The notes: generated from the letters alone by a model not told the origin. DNA of 64,000 nucleotides from Cranoglanis bouderius (GCA_023630585.1 CM042566.1:7908754-7972753), one strand, 5' to 3'. Numbered from the stretch's first letter, positions 1 to 49,624 are shown. Translations and numbers: made by a program.

Positions 1-103
1 ATCTACACAAGAGAAACAGAGCTGTTTTTCATATCTTACATTCAGTAATAACCCAGTAAATACAAACGTAAATTGACTTGGTTGCACTTTCTATCCAACC
101 CAC

Positions 104-38639
<38,536 letters not shown>

Positions 38640-39591
38640 CTCCAAACTAACCAAGTCAGCGGTGCGGTTTCAACAGCTGGGGGAGAACCTCGGTCAACTC
38701 ATGCACAAAATCCATGCAGAACACATCAACCAAATTCAGGCCTTTTTAACTGGAGGGATGTGTTAATCAACTGAAGTGCCAAAGCACTACTCTTATGTGC
38801 TGGAAAGCTATTTTTTTTTAGCAGAATTCCAGTCTCTGTGTACTAGTATCTATAAAGGCACTTTCAAACAGGTGTTTGAAAAAACTGTGACTTCATTTTC
38901 TACTATTAAAAAGCATTCAGTCATGTGTTTTGAGTCTGACGAATGGCGAGCAAAATCCTAAATGATCATCTAGCAGTTTGGGTGCTTCATTCAGCACCAA
39001 GGATGCATGAAAAGGGTTTTCTTGGTTTCCACTGGAGCTGGAGCATCTCACATCTCTTCTATCCTATTACTTGACATGATATGATATGCTTTCCTAGCAT
39101 TAATGCAGTCATTCATTCTGTTCATACATACCTATCACAAGCAACCAAGGTATGCGATTATATTTTAATCCTACTATGAGTATCTCAGATCAGACACAGC
39201 ATCTTCTCCTTCCATCTTATTAGACAGTCATTCTTGTATGTTTCCATTCAGCACACCCTTAAAGGCTCAGGTTTAAGTCATGATCGTGTAAACCATTTCT
39301 TTGGTTTGGGTCCACAGCTAGAGTTAGAGTCCACACGTCGGGCATTAATTCATTTACCTGTTTATGTAAATAGGCTGCAGGTCCATCCATATTCAAGCCA
39401 GGGAAGTATCATGACGTTGTCCAACCCTCTATACAACTCCACCTTATTTATCTTGCATAGGAATTGCATAGATGCCTGCATAGACCATGTCCTCTTTTTC
39501 GTCGTGGCATGGCTGTCCTTAATGTCACCATGCAGTCATTTCTAAAGAGGAGTATTACTGTTATACAGAGGCAGCAACTTGTATGTGGTTT

Positions 39592-39614
39592 GGGTGGGGG
39601 GTTTGGGGGGGGGG
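39592..39614 (+). other. G-run with quadruplex potential
   Basis: Three G tracts separated by T and TTT (3, 6 and 10 Gs) on the plus strand, enough for four runs of three. On the gene's strand it is poly-C inside the putative leader. Confidence 0.5.
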
Positions 39615-39757
39615 CTATTAATATCGCTCGAATGTAAAATTATTGCGCTTCTGATTCCATGTAATAGGTCGAGGATGATGAAATCTGACCTGATGATGAT
39701 GATGATGAAGATGATGATGATAGAGAAGCTGCAAACCGATGCATCCCTCCACCATCT

Positions 39758-39758
<1 letters not shown>

Positions 39759-39815
<57 letters not shown>
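39759..39815. repeat. (AAT)n microsatellite
   Basis: About 19 AAT units. Confidence 0.96.
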
Positions 39816-39817
<2 letters not shown>

Positions 39818-40155
39818 CAACCTCCTGTTGTTTTATTTGTAATCCACAGTCCTCGGGTTAAAAGCCAGTTTTATGTTTATCCATATATCCCTGTTTGTGG
39901 TTGCTGGGTTTCCTTTACAGTCCATCATCAGTACAGCAGCCTCGGGCGTGACATTACGACGCTTTATTTTTCATTCCTGTACCGGAATCGGGCCACTTTC
40001 CTCTTCCGCAGTCTGATCCAAACGTCTCCTTATTGTATTTCTCTTTCTGTCAAGCAGCGCCCGTGTATTCCACGTCCATGGATCGGACTGTCAGCTCAAG
40101 CTGACTTTGTATCCAGATACACCGGCTGAACAGGAGAGGGGGTGGAGAAGTCGAG

Positions 40156-40175
40156 TGCATTGTGGGTAGTGTAGT
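40156..40175 (-). promoter_or_regulatory. ZNF143/THAP11-type promoter motif
   Basis: On the minus strand it reads ACTACACTACCCACAATGCA, which fits ACTACANNNCCCANNATGC, the long ZNF143/THAP11 element usually found just upstream of transcription starts. It lies 1.5 kb upstream of the map3k10 ATG and points the same way. Confidence 0.55.
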
Positions 40176-40179
40176 TTAT

Positions 40180-40892
40180 TCTCTAGACACACTGTTAATA
40201 ATGAGTGCTGGTGGCAAATGGAGCTTTTGTTTAGCAAGCTCGTTTTGTTTTGTTTACTTTTGTGTAATGATTTCATTAGTCTAGATCAGTGGTTCTCTCT
40301 CTCTCTCTTTTTTTTTTTTAACTGTAAAATAAATTCCTGAAATGGATTTATTTCGTGAACATTTTTTTTTTTTGCATTTGTCAAATAATATTTTAGAGCT
40401 TACTATTCCTGAACTTTCCGTGTATAGAACACATTAGGTCTGAGATTAATATAATAACTTTGATAATGTGGGCTGTGATTTCCGACACTCTAACAAAATT
40501 AAAATATATAAAACCACTGACCTCAGGTCTGTGCTTCACAGACCCCACTTTGAGAACCACAGGTCTAGATAAAATGACCTGGACCTGCAGTCAGAAATGA
40601 CTACTGGTCCTCATTACCATCATGCAAATATTTAAGCCAAATTTACTTAAATTATATACAAATATATTATATAATATGTACAAAAATACATTGAAATATA
40701 AATTTTAGAAAAAGAAAATGCTTTTTCCAGATTGTTTTTTCTTTTTTAATGATTTGTAGGCATTCTTCTATTTTAGATGTGTAAATATAAATGTTTAATT
40801 TTATTAATGTCCTTTAACAAATACTTTGTTTAACCTTTTAATATTTTATATGCAGAGCACTCTGGGGTTATGGACTCAAAATAAAAATGCGT
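40180..40892. other. AT-rich intergenic DNA, nothing recognised
   Basis: Contains T runs near 40310 and 40365 and no coding signal on either strand. Confidence 0.6.
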
Positions 40893-40909
40893 ACTACTAC
40901 TACTACTAC

Positions 40910-40945
<36 letters not shown>
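40893..40945. repeat. (ACT)n(ATT)n microsatellite
   Basis: Six ACT units pass into about 12 ATT units and touch the tail of SINE copy 4. Confidence 0.95.
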
Positions 40946-40947
<2 letters not shown>

Positions 40948-41291
40948 CCATCCATCCATTTTCTGTACCGCTTATCCTACACAGGGTTGCGGGGAGCCTG
41001 GAGCCTATCCCAGGGAACTCGGGGCACAAGGTGGAGGACACCCTGGATGGGGTGTCGACCCATTGCAGGGCACAATCGCACACACACTCACACACCCATT
41101 CACATACTACAGACAATTTAGAGATGCTAATCAGCCTACAATGCATGTCTTTGGACTGAGGGAGGAAACCGGAATACCTCGAGGAAACCCCCAAGGCATG
41201 GGGAGAACTTGCAAACTCTGTGCACACAAGGTGGAGGCAGGAATCAAACTCCCAACCCTGGAGGTGCAAGGCACACGTAACCACTACACCA
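40946..41291 (-). mobile_element. tRNA-derived SINE, copy 4, near complete
   Basis: Sense strand is minus: GGTGTAGTGGTTACGTG (A box) and GGGTTGGGAGTTTGATTCC (B box) near 41290-41230, then the body GTCCAAAGACATGCATTGTAG, ending in GGATGGATGGAT at 40946. It is the clearest copy for showing tRNA-like promoter boxes. Confidence 0.88.
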
Positions 41292-41341
41292 GAAAATATT
41301 ATTTTTATTATAATTATATCATTATAAGTTTTTTTATTTGG

Positions 41342-41343
<2 letters not shown>

Positions 41344-41396
<53 letters not shown>
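41344..41396. repeat. (AAT)n microsatellite
   Basis: About 17 units. With the ATT tract at 40893 it brackets the SINE. Confidence 0.95.
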
Positions 41397-41397
<1 letters not shown>

Positions 41398-41769
41398 ATC
41401 ATTTATTTGTTTATTAATATATTACACATTTTACAAAAATGGATAAAAACATTATGACTGTGTGCTTAAATATATATATTTTTTAAATGTGGTAAATATA
41501 TTTTAAGCTTCTCCATTTTTCTTACATTTGGTTGCAGTGTGAACTGTTTTCTAGTAAATTAGCTGGGTTTAAAAGCCATAATTAGGCTGTCACTGCAAAC
41601 TGGCGACCCAAATGTACTGCAAATTGGTAGTGATGGCAGTTTGGGCCATTGACATCACAGTTTGTTTCTTTTTTCAGATTCAGCTTAGATGCCGATTACC
41701 TTATTATTATTTGTGTTGCAATCATTGTATCTATTCTAGTTATATGCCTTTGATTATACCTTATTTCGT

Positions 41770-41864
41770 TCATTCATTCATTCATCTTCAGTAACTTTAT
41801 CCTGGTCAGGGTTGTGGTGTATCAGGGGCCTATCCCAGGCACCCGGGGACCCTGGAGCTGTAAG
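41770..41864 (-). mobile_element. SINE 3' fragment, variant subfamily
   Basis: CATTCATTCATTCATCTTCA, TATCCTGGTCAGGGTTGTGG and GGCCTATCCCAGGCACCC. Tail unit is ATTC instead of ATCC. Only about 95 bases. Confidence 0.6.
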
Positions 41865-42675
41865 GCACCACAATGCTGTCCAATGTTAACAGTGTTATTA
41901 TTTTTTTTCTAGAGCAGGGGTTCTTTGCCCAGGGGAATCCCTGTCTTACACAGTTTAAAGTTTTCTCTACTGCTGACCAATGTTCCTCCATTTTTACTTT
42001 TATTTTTGCTAAGAAAATAGCCAATACCCCATGAACCACAAAGATTGAGGCTGCTGTTCTGTGGTTAGGACTGATTTTAGGTGGCAGTGGAACTGACGTG
42101 CATTCCTGTTTGGGCTTTCATAAAATAAGAAAGGCTCAGTGCCATTATGAGAGTCAAGTGTATCTGTAGCTGGTCCGAATTACAATGCAATAATCTGTCA
42201 CATACTCCATTTGACTAACTTTTTTAATGCACATTTCCTGTCTCGATTTTTTTTTCTGCTTGCGAGCATCATCAGAAGTGGACTCTCAGGAACTGTTTTC
42301 ATAAGGGGCAGGTTATGAATGTCAGTGTATTTGCATGCTAATGTTTGTTCATAATGTTTGGAGCAGCCCATATGTATGTAATACATTTTTCTCATGAATG
42401 TTGACTTAAGTGTCTGTGCAAATATAATCCACCTAAAATGTGTTGTTGAAACAAGCTTACTGACAGGCTACAGGAACTACTGAACAACATTACATTGCTG
42501 ACGGTTTCCTCTTGAAATTACCTTATTGGCAAAAAAACAAAACAATAAAGTCATCACTTTTTTTTAATTTTACTGGTACTAGCAGGTGAGGAATGGACTC
42601 ATACAATTACAGTTTTCATGAAATAATGCAGCAAAATTAATTCCCACTCTGAAAATGAGCCTGGGAAGTCAAGCT
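41865..42675. other. Intergenic DNA, nothing recognised
   Basis: No coding, RNA or repeat landmark that I can name. Confidence 0.5.
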
Positions 42676-43062
42676 TCAGCTAACACTGCCCCCTTGTGAC
42701 ACCAGACAAGGTGCCATTTTGGATGTGATGGGTGGCAGTTTCGTGGTAGACTTATACAAGGCCTGTGCTATCCAGTCTACATTCAGCTTACCATATTGAC
42801 TTTCTCTGGTATAATCCAGTGTGTGGATGTTGAGCAACCTGGGAAGAGGTATGATATGATGGAATTGGGAAGGAATTTGAAGTGCCTGAAGCCCAATTCT
42901 CTCCACCACTTTCTGGCCCAGGGATAACTGGCTATAGTGGACAGGGGTGAGGATGCAGGACAGGTTATCCTGCAGCAGTTTTGGTGGTTTGAGTTGGCAC
43001 TTAACTTCCATCCTACTGGCCTTTTGGGAGGAGAACCCATAGAGAGAGAAGTGCTGCCGCAT
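42676..43062 (-). other. Unidentified 128-codon open frame
   Basis: Open from 43062 to 42676 with mixed composition, e.g. LLQDNLSCILTPVHYSQLSL and NVDWIAQALYKSTTKLPP. No domain or family recognised, no clear splice sites, and a second minus frame is also fairly open. It could be an old retroelement piece or chance. Confidence 0.15.
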
Positions 43063-43839
43063 AGTTCCCCTCCCCTTTGGATCTCCTTGGCCTTTGGTGG
43101 GCTTTAAGCAGAGGACCTCATGATGGTGAGGGGTGGTGGGGGACCAGATGTACCAGGCTGTCTGTGTTGAGCTGTAGTGATGGCCAGCTGGTCAGATCTT
43201 TTTGTAAAGGTCCATTGTGACCGGGTCTATCAGGTCCTTGCTTGGTGTCTGGCTGAGATAGCTATGGCTTTTATGGACAGGAAGGTCAGTTGGCTGAGTA
43301 ATCTCTATTCACATGATAATGGGGAAAGGAATGGTGCCAAGGAATTAAGATGGTTTGATCAATACTCAAGTAGTGTTCCAGAGAAACCAATATATCTAAC
43401 TTTGTTCCATAACATGCAACACCATCATATCTGTACCATACAACTCCATTACATTAGGCACTAATACTAATACATAAAATGCTTAATGCTTAATACATAT
43501 AAAAGGCTTATTAGTCTCCTTTAACTATCACCTAAATTAATTGAGAAATTTGTTCAATAAAATCATAATGAATTAGAGCACTTGCTTGATTAAAATGTTT
43601 TATGCAAAGAGAAGACCCCAGCAGCCTGAAGGCTGAAGGTTTAGTATGAAATATTGTGTAGCAGGTTTGTTATTGGTGGAGTGGCTGGCCGCCTTATGTC
43701 CCAGGGAGCCCTCATGTCTGTGTTACCTTCTGGCTCTCCCTTTTGGTTATGCTGTCATAGCAAGTGTTGCCGGAGTCCCTGCTTGCAATCACGCAAAAGT
43801 ACATTGTCCTTAACCATTACGGGACAATAAGCATACCTA

Positions 43840-43843
<4 letters not shown>

Positions 43844-43922
<79 letters not shown>
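43844..43922. repeat. (CT)n microsatellite, about 39 units
   Basis: Pure CT run. Confidence 0.97.
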
Positions 43923-43926
<4 letters not shown>

Positions 43927-44309
43927 GTTGAGCTACACGTGATACTCCTGAGATGCCAGTGATCCTGACCACTTCTGCTCTCCTGACCTGCCTGATCCAT
44001 CCTGATGCCCTACTTCTGGTTGGAGTTCTCATCAATTGGAAGTCACATGCTGCTGCTGAGGATGGCCCCACACGGTGCAGCCTAAATATCATTGATTACT
44101 GAGGATGGTACCACTTAAAAACCTTAAAAACTGCAATTGCCACAAACAGTTTTGCACTCAAGTCTCCATCGGTGAACAGTGGAGAAGTTCGACAAAACAG
44201 TCTTCATGTAAAAACTGAAATGAATTTTCCTGGTTACACAACTGCTATTTGACCATGTAGTATTAGCACATTTATAGAAGAGATTTATTTATTTATAATT
44301 GCACTATCC

Positions 44310-44550
44310 GTTGTTACCCAGATGAGGATGGGTTCCCTTTTGAGTCTGGTTCCTCTCAAGGTTTCTTCCTCATATCGTTTCAGGGAGTTTTTCCTCGCCA
44401 CCGTCGCCTCTGGCTTGCTCATTAGGGATAAATTCATACATTTAAAATCTATATCCTGAATTTATATATTTCTGTAAAGCTGCTTTGGGACAATGTCCAT
44501 TGTTAAATGCGCTATACAAATAAAACTGAATTGAATTGAATTGAATTTAC
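44310..44550 (+). repeat. Conserved fish repeat tail, copy 2
   Basis: GATGAGGATGGGTTCCCTTT, AGTCTGGTTCCTCTCAAGG, TTTCTTCCTCATATCGTTTC, AGGGAGTTTTTCCTCGCCAC, GCTTTGGGACAATGTCCATT and a TGAATTGAATTGAATT tail. Very widespread in teleost genomes by my recollection; the tandem AATTG tail suggests a retroelement end. Confidence 0.65.
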
Positions 44551-44970
44551 ACATACACACATATTATTATTAAATTTTCATTTATCTGAAACTCCTTCAT
44601 TTATTCTGAAGCATAGGCTCTTATGCTAATCTGGACACTGGCAGCAAACAGAGAGGCATGACTGACACATGCACATTATTTTGTAGCTAGAAATGTGGGC
44701 CTTGTTGCTTTTGGTGTTTGGCTTATAATTAATTATAATTATTTATATTTATATTAATGATATAATTAATTATAAGCCATTATCATTCAACTGATAAATT
44801 CTCATAATCTCATACTTTTAACTGCTGACATCGGTAGTGGTAAAGAATATGCACAAATTTCACACAGAACTGTTGTTTCTTGCTTTTAGGATTGTGAAAA
44901 TATATGCAATGCCCTGTGACCCTGACTAAAAAGACAAACTGCTGGTACCATTTGCTAGCACACAAAAATC

Positions 44971-45101
44971 CATCCATCCATCCATTCATTTTCTATATCG
45001 CTTATCCTTACTGGGTCGTGGGGAACCTGAAGTCTAACCCAGGGAGCATGGGGCACAGGTGGGGAACACCCTGGACGGGTGCCAGTCCATCGCAGGGCAA
45101 A
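44971..45101 (-). mobile_element. tRNA-derived SINE, copy 5, 5'-truncated with 12-base target duplication
   Basis: Only 131 bases, from the CATCC tail to GCAGGGCAA. It is bounded by the perfect duplication CACACAAAAATC (44959-44970 and 45102-45113), so it inserted in this truncated form. Confidence 0.88.
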
Positions 45102-45124
45102 CACACAAAAATCTAAATGAAAAA

Positions 45125-45350
45125 CAAATAGACACGTTTTAGGGAAAAAAAGAAAAAGAAATAAACTTACAATAACCTGATTGGATAGGTGTGCACACCC
45201 TTTTATAATTGAGCATGTGACTGTGCTCAGGATTAACCAATCACATTCAAACTCATGTTCAAAAGTGATTATGATACACCTATCATCAGTGACGTGATTG
45301 TTATTAACCCCAGATAAAGATCAGCTTTTTCTGTAGGATTTTCTTGATAT
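45125..45350 (+). mobile_element. Tc1-like relic, non-coding upstream part
   Basis: AATAACCTGATTGGATAGG, TGTGCACACCCTTTTATAAT, AACCAATCACATTCAAACTC and CCCAGATAAAGATCAGC. I recognise this order from the 5' part of another common fish Tc1 family; the transposase part is missing. Confidence 0.45.
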
Positions 45351-45479
45351 TTTCTTGGTTTCATTCAACTGCTAAATTCTCATAATCTCATACATTTAAC
45401 TGGCGACATTGGTAGTGGTAAAGAACGTGCACATATTTCACTCAGAATTGTTGTTTCTTGCTTTTCAGGAACTTCTAGA

Positions 45480-45972
45480 ATTTTAAATATGCAAGATAAT
45501 AAAGTCTCTTCATCCTTAATACTGTAGACTTGCTGCACAACATCCTGTGCCAGCTGCTGTAGTTCCTGCTCTTTATCAATAAATATCTCAGCCATTACAC
45601 GCATACCTTTTTTCCTGAAGGAGATTCAGCTGAAACAGGGTCTGCGGTGCTCTCAATCGACTCCAGTGTGGATTCCCTTTGTTTCTAAGCAGACTCAGAG
45701 TGAGCATCTTCTTCATTTCTGGTTGAATAAACAGTAGTAGACCTTATTGTGGCTACATAATTCCCTAGCACAGATGTTGTAAACCCTAGAATCGATGCAG
45801 TCCTTGGTCAACATCAAGGCACTCTGGACTGGATTTAATTCAATAAGCCTAGGTTTTTTTTTTTCACCAGCCACTGGTTTGAGCTACATTTCTGCATCTG
45901 GACTGTTTCTAGATCTGTTGTACTTTGTATCTCTAGCTCAGCTTGGACAACTTGTGCTGAGTATAATATCTT
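45480..45972 (-). pseudogene. Decayed coding-like stretch, product unrecognised
   Basis: Minus-strand segments read in series with small frame changes: SAQVVQAELEIQSTTDLETV, PRLIELNPVQSALMLTKD, VLGNYVATIRSTTVYSTRNE, a TAG, KQRESTLESIESTADPVSAE, then MAEIFIDKEQELQQLAQDVV and QQVYSIKDEETLLSCIFKI. One change coincides with an 11-base A run. The charged composition is unlike the surrounding AT-rich DNA. LAQDVVQQVYSI is an amphipathic helix of the kind found in kinase-A anchoring proteins, but I do not recognise the family. It may be a retropseudogene or chance. Confidence 0.3.
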
Positions 45973-46194
45973 GGACCTAAAATAAATAACAGTGAAGTAC
46001 AAACCACATGATAATCCTATAACCCATGTTATAGGACATGACTATGATGCATGAAGCACACTCACAGAAAGTGAAAGCTTTTGTTCCATATGTAATCACA
46101 GTCATTCCATTAATTAGTGCATAATTATGATTTGACCTCACCTTGCTGTCTCTATATACATGTCTAAACCTGTTTGACTGTATTTTTCTTTTTT

Positions 46195-46522
46195 CCATTG
46201 CTGGAAGTGGAGGATATTTCTGTCTCTGGTGTTTTTCTCTGCCGGCTTCAGCAACATCCTTGGCACAAGACCCAAGTCATAGTAGCCGGAGGAGTGTGAC
46301 AAAAATGGAACAGCATCTTCAAGGAGGTCATCACGTGGGGCCTGATGCAGTACCTGCCTTAGGAAACGAACTGGGAGATAATGAAGATACTGCTGCTGAA
46401 GCAGGCAAGAAGATCCCTGCGAACATTAGTGAAACACACCTGGCTCACGGTTGCACCCAACTGAATCTCAGCCAGCTGGACGATGCAAGTGTAATACAGT
46501 TCAACAATTCCTGCTGGGCCTG
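46195..46522 (+). pseudogene. Possible coding-like stretch, product unrecognised
   Basis: After a pyrimidine-rich run (tttttcttttttcc) the plus frame stays open to a TGA at 46520-46522: AQDPSHSSRRSVTKMEQHLQ, ALGNELGDNEDTAAEAGKK, SETHLAHGCTQLNLSQLDD. The composition looks protein-like and it is close to the minus-strand stretch at 45480. No domain is recognised. Confidence 0.2.
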
Positions 46523-46589
46523 AAACAGCAACTAACCCCAGCACTGCACAGTAATTCATGCAAGATATGACAGCGGGAGGGCTCTTGGA

Positions 46590-46854
46590 AGGGAAATCAG
46601 AGCTTCGAATAAGTTATTGTTTCTATAGTGAGTGCTAATTGACAGGTATTTAAGACTACTAAGAAAACGATTATTTTTAAATGCTGTTATTAACAACGAA
46701 TTTTCCCCCCCGAAGCTCTCTATAAGGAGAAGTCCTGTATATTTAGCATTTATGGAAGGAGTCTGCAGTATTAGCGTGTTATAACGGCCATTAAGTTTTC
46801 TCTTCAGGACGGAGGAGTTTGCGGTTTCCGGTTTCTTGGTTATATGATGAGCTG

Positions 46855-46936
<82 letters not shown>

Positions 46937-47060
46937 AAAAACAAGAGACAGACAAAAATAGAAGCTTGTCATGGAACACTGTTTGTAGCTGTTATAATGT
47001 AAGTGATAAGAGAAAATAACTTTCTCATGAACGTTCCACAACCTTAAATGTAACCATAAA
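46590..47060 (+). mobile_element. GGAAGGAG MITE-like repeat, copy 2
   Basis: ATTGTTTCTATAGTGAGTGC, TTTATGGAAGGAGTCTGCAG, GTTTCTTGGTTATATGATGAGC, then a GT run, then TGTAGCTGTTATAATGTAAG. Same landmarks as copy 1, but with GT in place of GA. Confidence 0.6.
46860..46931. repeat. (GT)n microsatellite inside the GGAAGGAG repeat
   Basis: 36 GT units at the same internal position that holds GA in copy 1. Confidence 0.96.
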
Positions 47061-47734
47061 CTGATTTTTTTTTTTGTGACATTATTCTTTAATAAACAAA
47101 AATAAAATTGTAATGGTTAACAATGTATGTTGTATAAGAGGAATAAAACATGCCGGTCTTGCTGGTATAGGAAAATATCATCTCTGGGGTAGTAACAGTA
47201 CCTTTCTGGAGATTATTATTCTGCTATAAAAGCACACTGAAGTTTGTAATCCTTATTAAACAGCATGCATAAGGGCAAAAACACAGAAAGAAAAAGAAAA
47301 AACAATACAAAACAAGGACTATAGTGAGAGAGAGACAGAGAGAGAAATAAATATGCCTAGTGTCTGTTGACTATATTAATAGTTTTGGTGAGTGGTGTGG
47401 TAAGGCTTATTTCCATTCTGGGTCTATTTTCCGAGCTGAAGACATTTTCATGCATCTCAGAAAGACAAGCTACACGTTAAAATACTCTCACAGCACACAC
47501 ACACACGCATCTCACAGCAAACACACGATTAAACATCCACAATTACACACAATTATGAAACTCTACTACTTTTTAACCCATGAAAATAGGATCTTATACA
47601 ACATGACGCCCCAGTCATTTCATTTCTGAGAGAATCACTAAGACGTTACACCACTAGGCGGCGCTGTACACCACCAGAAAGATCTTCACTGGAGGAAAAG
47701 TCACATTTAGGATATTATTGTGATTGTTGTTGGT

Positions 47735-48012
47735 GGTGGTGGTGCTGGTGTTTACACTACTAAATATTTTTTTTCTTTACACCAATACTATGGTAAGTGT
47801 GGTAATCTGTTCTGATATACTATTTTAATATTTTTATTAATTAAAAAATATATATTGTTGTTGTTATTGTTGCTGTTGGTGGTGCTAGTGGTGGTGTTTA
47901 TACTACTAAATACTTAATTTTCTTTATACTAATACTATGGTAAGTGTGGTAACCTGTTGGGATAGACTATTCTGCCATACTACTTTTTAATTTTTTTTTG
48001 GTAGTTTCTTTA

Positions 48013-48054
<42 letters not shown>

Positions 48055-48224
48055 GTTGTTGTTGTTGTTGTTGTTGTTATAGGTGGTGGTGTTTATACTA
48101 CTAAATACTTTGTGTTTTTATACTAATACTATGGTAAGTGTGGTAACCTGTTGTGATATATTATTTTGCCATACTACTTTTTATTTTATTTATTTATTTT
48201 ACTTTTTTGGTAGTTTCTTTAGTT

Positions 48225-48263
<39 letters not shown>

Positions 48264-48415
48264 GCTGTTGTTGTTGTTTATACTGCTAAATACTTTATTT
48301 CTTTATTACTAATACTATGATAAGTGTGGTAACCTGTTGTGATATATTATTTTGACATACTATTTAGAAAGTATTATTGTTGTTGTTGTTGTTGTTGTTG
48401 TTGTTACGTGTTTAA
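47735..48415. repeat. Tandem array, four units of about 150-190 bp, each ending in a microsatellite
   Basis: Each unit has TTTATACTACTAAATACTTT, then ACTAATACTATGGTAAGTGT and GGTAACCTGTTGTGATATAT. Units start near 47751, 47898, 48090 and 48278. The simple repeat between units differs: GTT/GGTG, ATT then GTT, GATG, and GTT. Confidence 0.85.
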
Positions 48416-48949
48416 TATATTTTATATATAAGAACAAATGTCTAAAATCTTCATGCATTTAAACTTGTGTGATTTTAACCGTGTCGAGCTTCTCGGTACT
48501 ACAAAACAACATAATTTAACGAATTGTGGGCTTTGTTTTACTGTTTTATAGCTTATTTCCGAAGCAAATTTTAAAAAATAACGTCTGCAGTGATTTGTGA
48601 ACGTTACTAGCACATTTTATTACAATTGAAAAAAGAGTAAAAGGAAGAATAGTTATTTCATTAGGGGTTAAAAAGGCGCAATCATTCTTACAGTGCAACA
48701 GAATGCAACTATGAAGTACTGTATCTGTATGTGTTATATAACTGGATCGTTGTACCACACAGATGTATTCACTTTCTTCAAGCGTATCCCATACAATCAC
48801 TACAGCTTGCAAACATAAACAAACAAACAAACAAATAATCCCGATATTATAACTCAACAATATGAACAGTAAAACAGGCGCTTTTAATATAATATGGAAG
48901 ACATGCACGATAAATGCGTTAATGCTTTTCACTTAGCGTTGTGTTGGCG

Positions 48950-48961
48950 TGCGCAGGCGCA
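48950..48961 (+). promoter_or_regulatory. NRF-1-type site at a CpG-rich promoter
   Basis: TGCGCAGGCGCA, close to the palindromic NRF-1 consensus YGCGCAYGCGCR. It lies in a CpG- and GCGC-rich patch just upstream of the candidate first exon. The surrounding tens of kilobases are AT-rich, so the patch stands out. Confidence 0.55.
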
Positions 48962-48989
48962 GTGGCGCAGTGTGCGCGTGTGTGCGCGT

Positions 48990-49178
48990 GCGGTTTCGGT
49001 TAGCTGGGAGAGATAGAGAGAGCGTAAGAGAGAGAGCGAGCGCCGGGAGAGGAGCTGTTCATACCTCACTGCTGGGCGAGAAACGACCCTTTACATGTTG
49101 GATTCTGAATCATATTAAAGAAAAGACTCGACTCCCGACGGAATTTAACTCTTTCTCGGTTTGAGCGGACCGCCAAAG
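48990..49178 (+). other. Candidate first, non-coding exon of a divergent plus-strand gene
   Basis: CpG-rich, GA-rich sequence ending in a strong donor CCGCCAAAG|gtaagaa. It contains a short upstream frame (ATG 49095 to TAA) and no longer reading frame. The start is approximate. It lies head to head with map3k10, whose ATG is 10.3 kb away. In mammals AKT2 is near MAP3K10 and also starts with a non-coding exon, but the relative orientation differs there, so I give no name. Confidence 0.5.
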
Positions 49179-49612
49179 GTAAGAAATGCTGCATTTATAA
49201 CGAATGGTGGGTGTTCAGTTAAGTCTTTAATCAACAAATGCTAAGTGAAGAGTAAACACCAGCGACGGCAAGCGCTACCGGTTAGCTGTGGCGCTAATTT
49301 CATAGTATATAGCCTCGCCATTCCCAAACCACTCTCCAGTGGACATGTGCACTATGTAGAGTGTAAAAGTCAGTATTTCATCCCCAGTGTTGCACACTGT
49401 TTATTTGGGATTCTGCTTAAGCCTACCTCTGGACGGTTTTCTCCCATTTTTTGTATTTCTTTTCCATTTTCACAAACGTGTATGTGCTCTTTAACGTGGG
49501 GTTTGAACAAACATAGACATGGCACAACTTTACATTTTCAGACACACAGCCGAAGATACCACGTTAAAGAAATGCTCCGTGTATAAACCGTGGGTCGTTC
49601 CTGGTGACTTAG

Positions 49613-49624
49613 TGCGCATGCGCA
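49613..49624. promoter_or_regulatory. Perfect NRF-1 palindrome in the putative first intron
   Basis: TGCGCATGCGCA is the full symmetric NRF-1 consensus. It lies 435 bases after the donor at 49178. An ATGCAAAT octamer is at about 49704. Confidence 0.5.

Larger units (their letters stand above)
38640..40155 (-). other. Probable map3k10 5' leader and proximal promoter region
   Basis: No splice acceptor is obvious just upstream of the ATG, so the leader may run unspliced toward the motif at 40156-40175. On the minus strand the stretch has several upstream ATGs with short frames, an ATG/CAT repeat near 39690-39720, a (TTA)n run at 39759-39815 and a poly-C run (39592-39614). The extent of transcription is inference. 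Confidence 0.4.

Noticed and set aside
40826..41446. 206-codon plus-strand frame
   Set aside because: It runs through an ATT array, a SINE on the opposite strand and an AAT array, giving poly-Tyr and poly-Asn; it is not a gene.
48949..49164. 71-codon frame in the CpG-rich patch
   Set aside because: Arg/Ala-rich reading of GC-rich leader with no family match; the splice donor 14 bases later suits a non-coding exon better.
48990..49178. Naming the divergent gene akt2 from its proximity to MAP3K10 in mammals
   Set aside because: No coding sequence of that gene is visible and the relative orientation differs from mammals.
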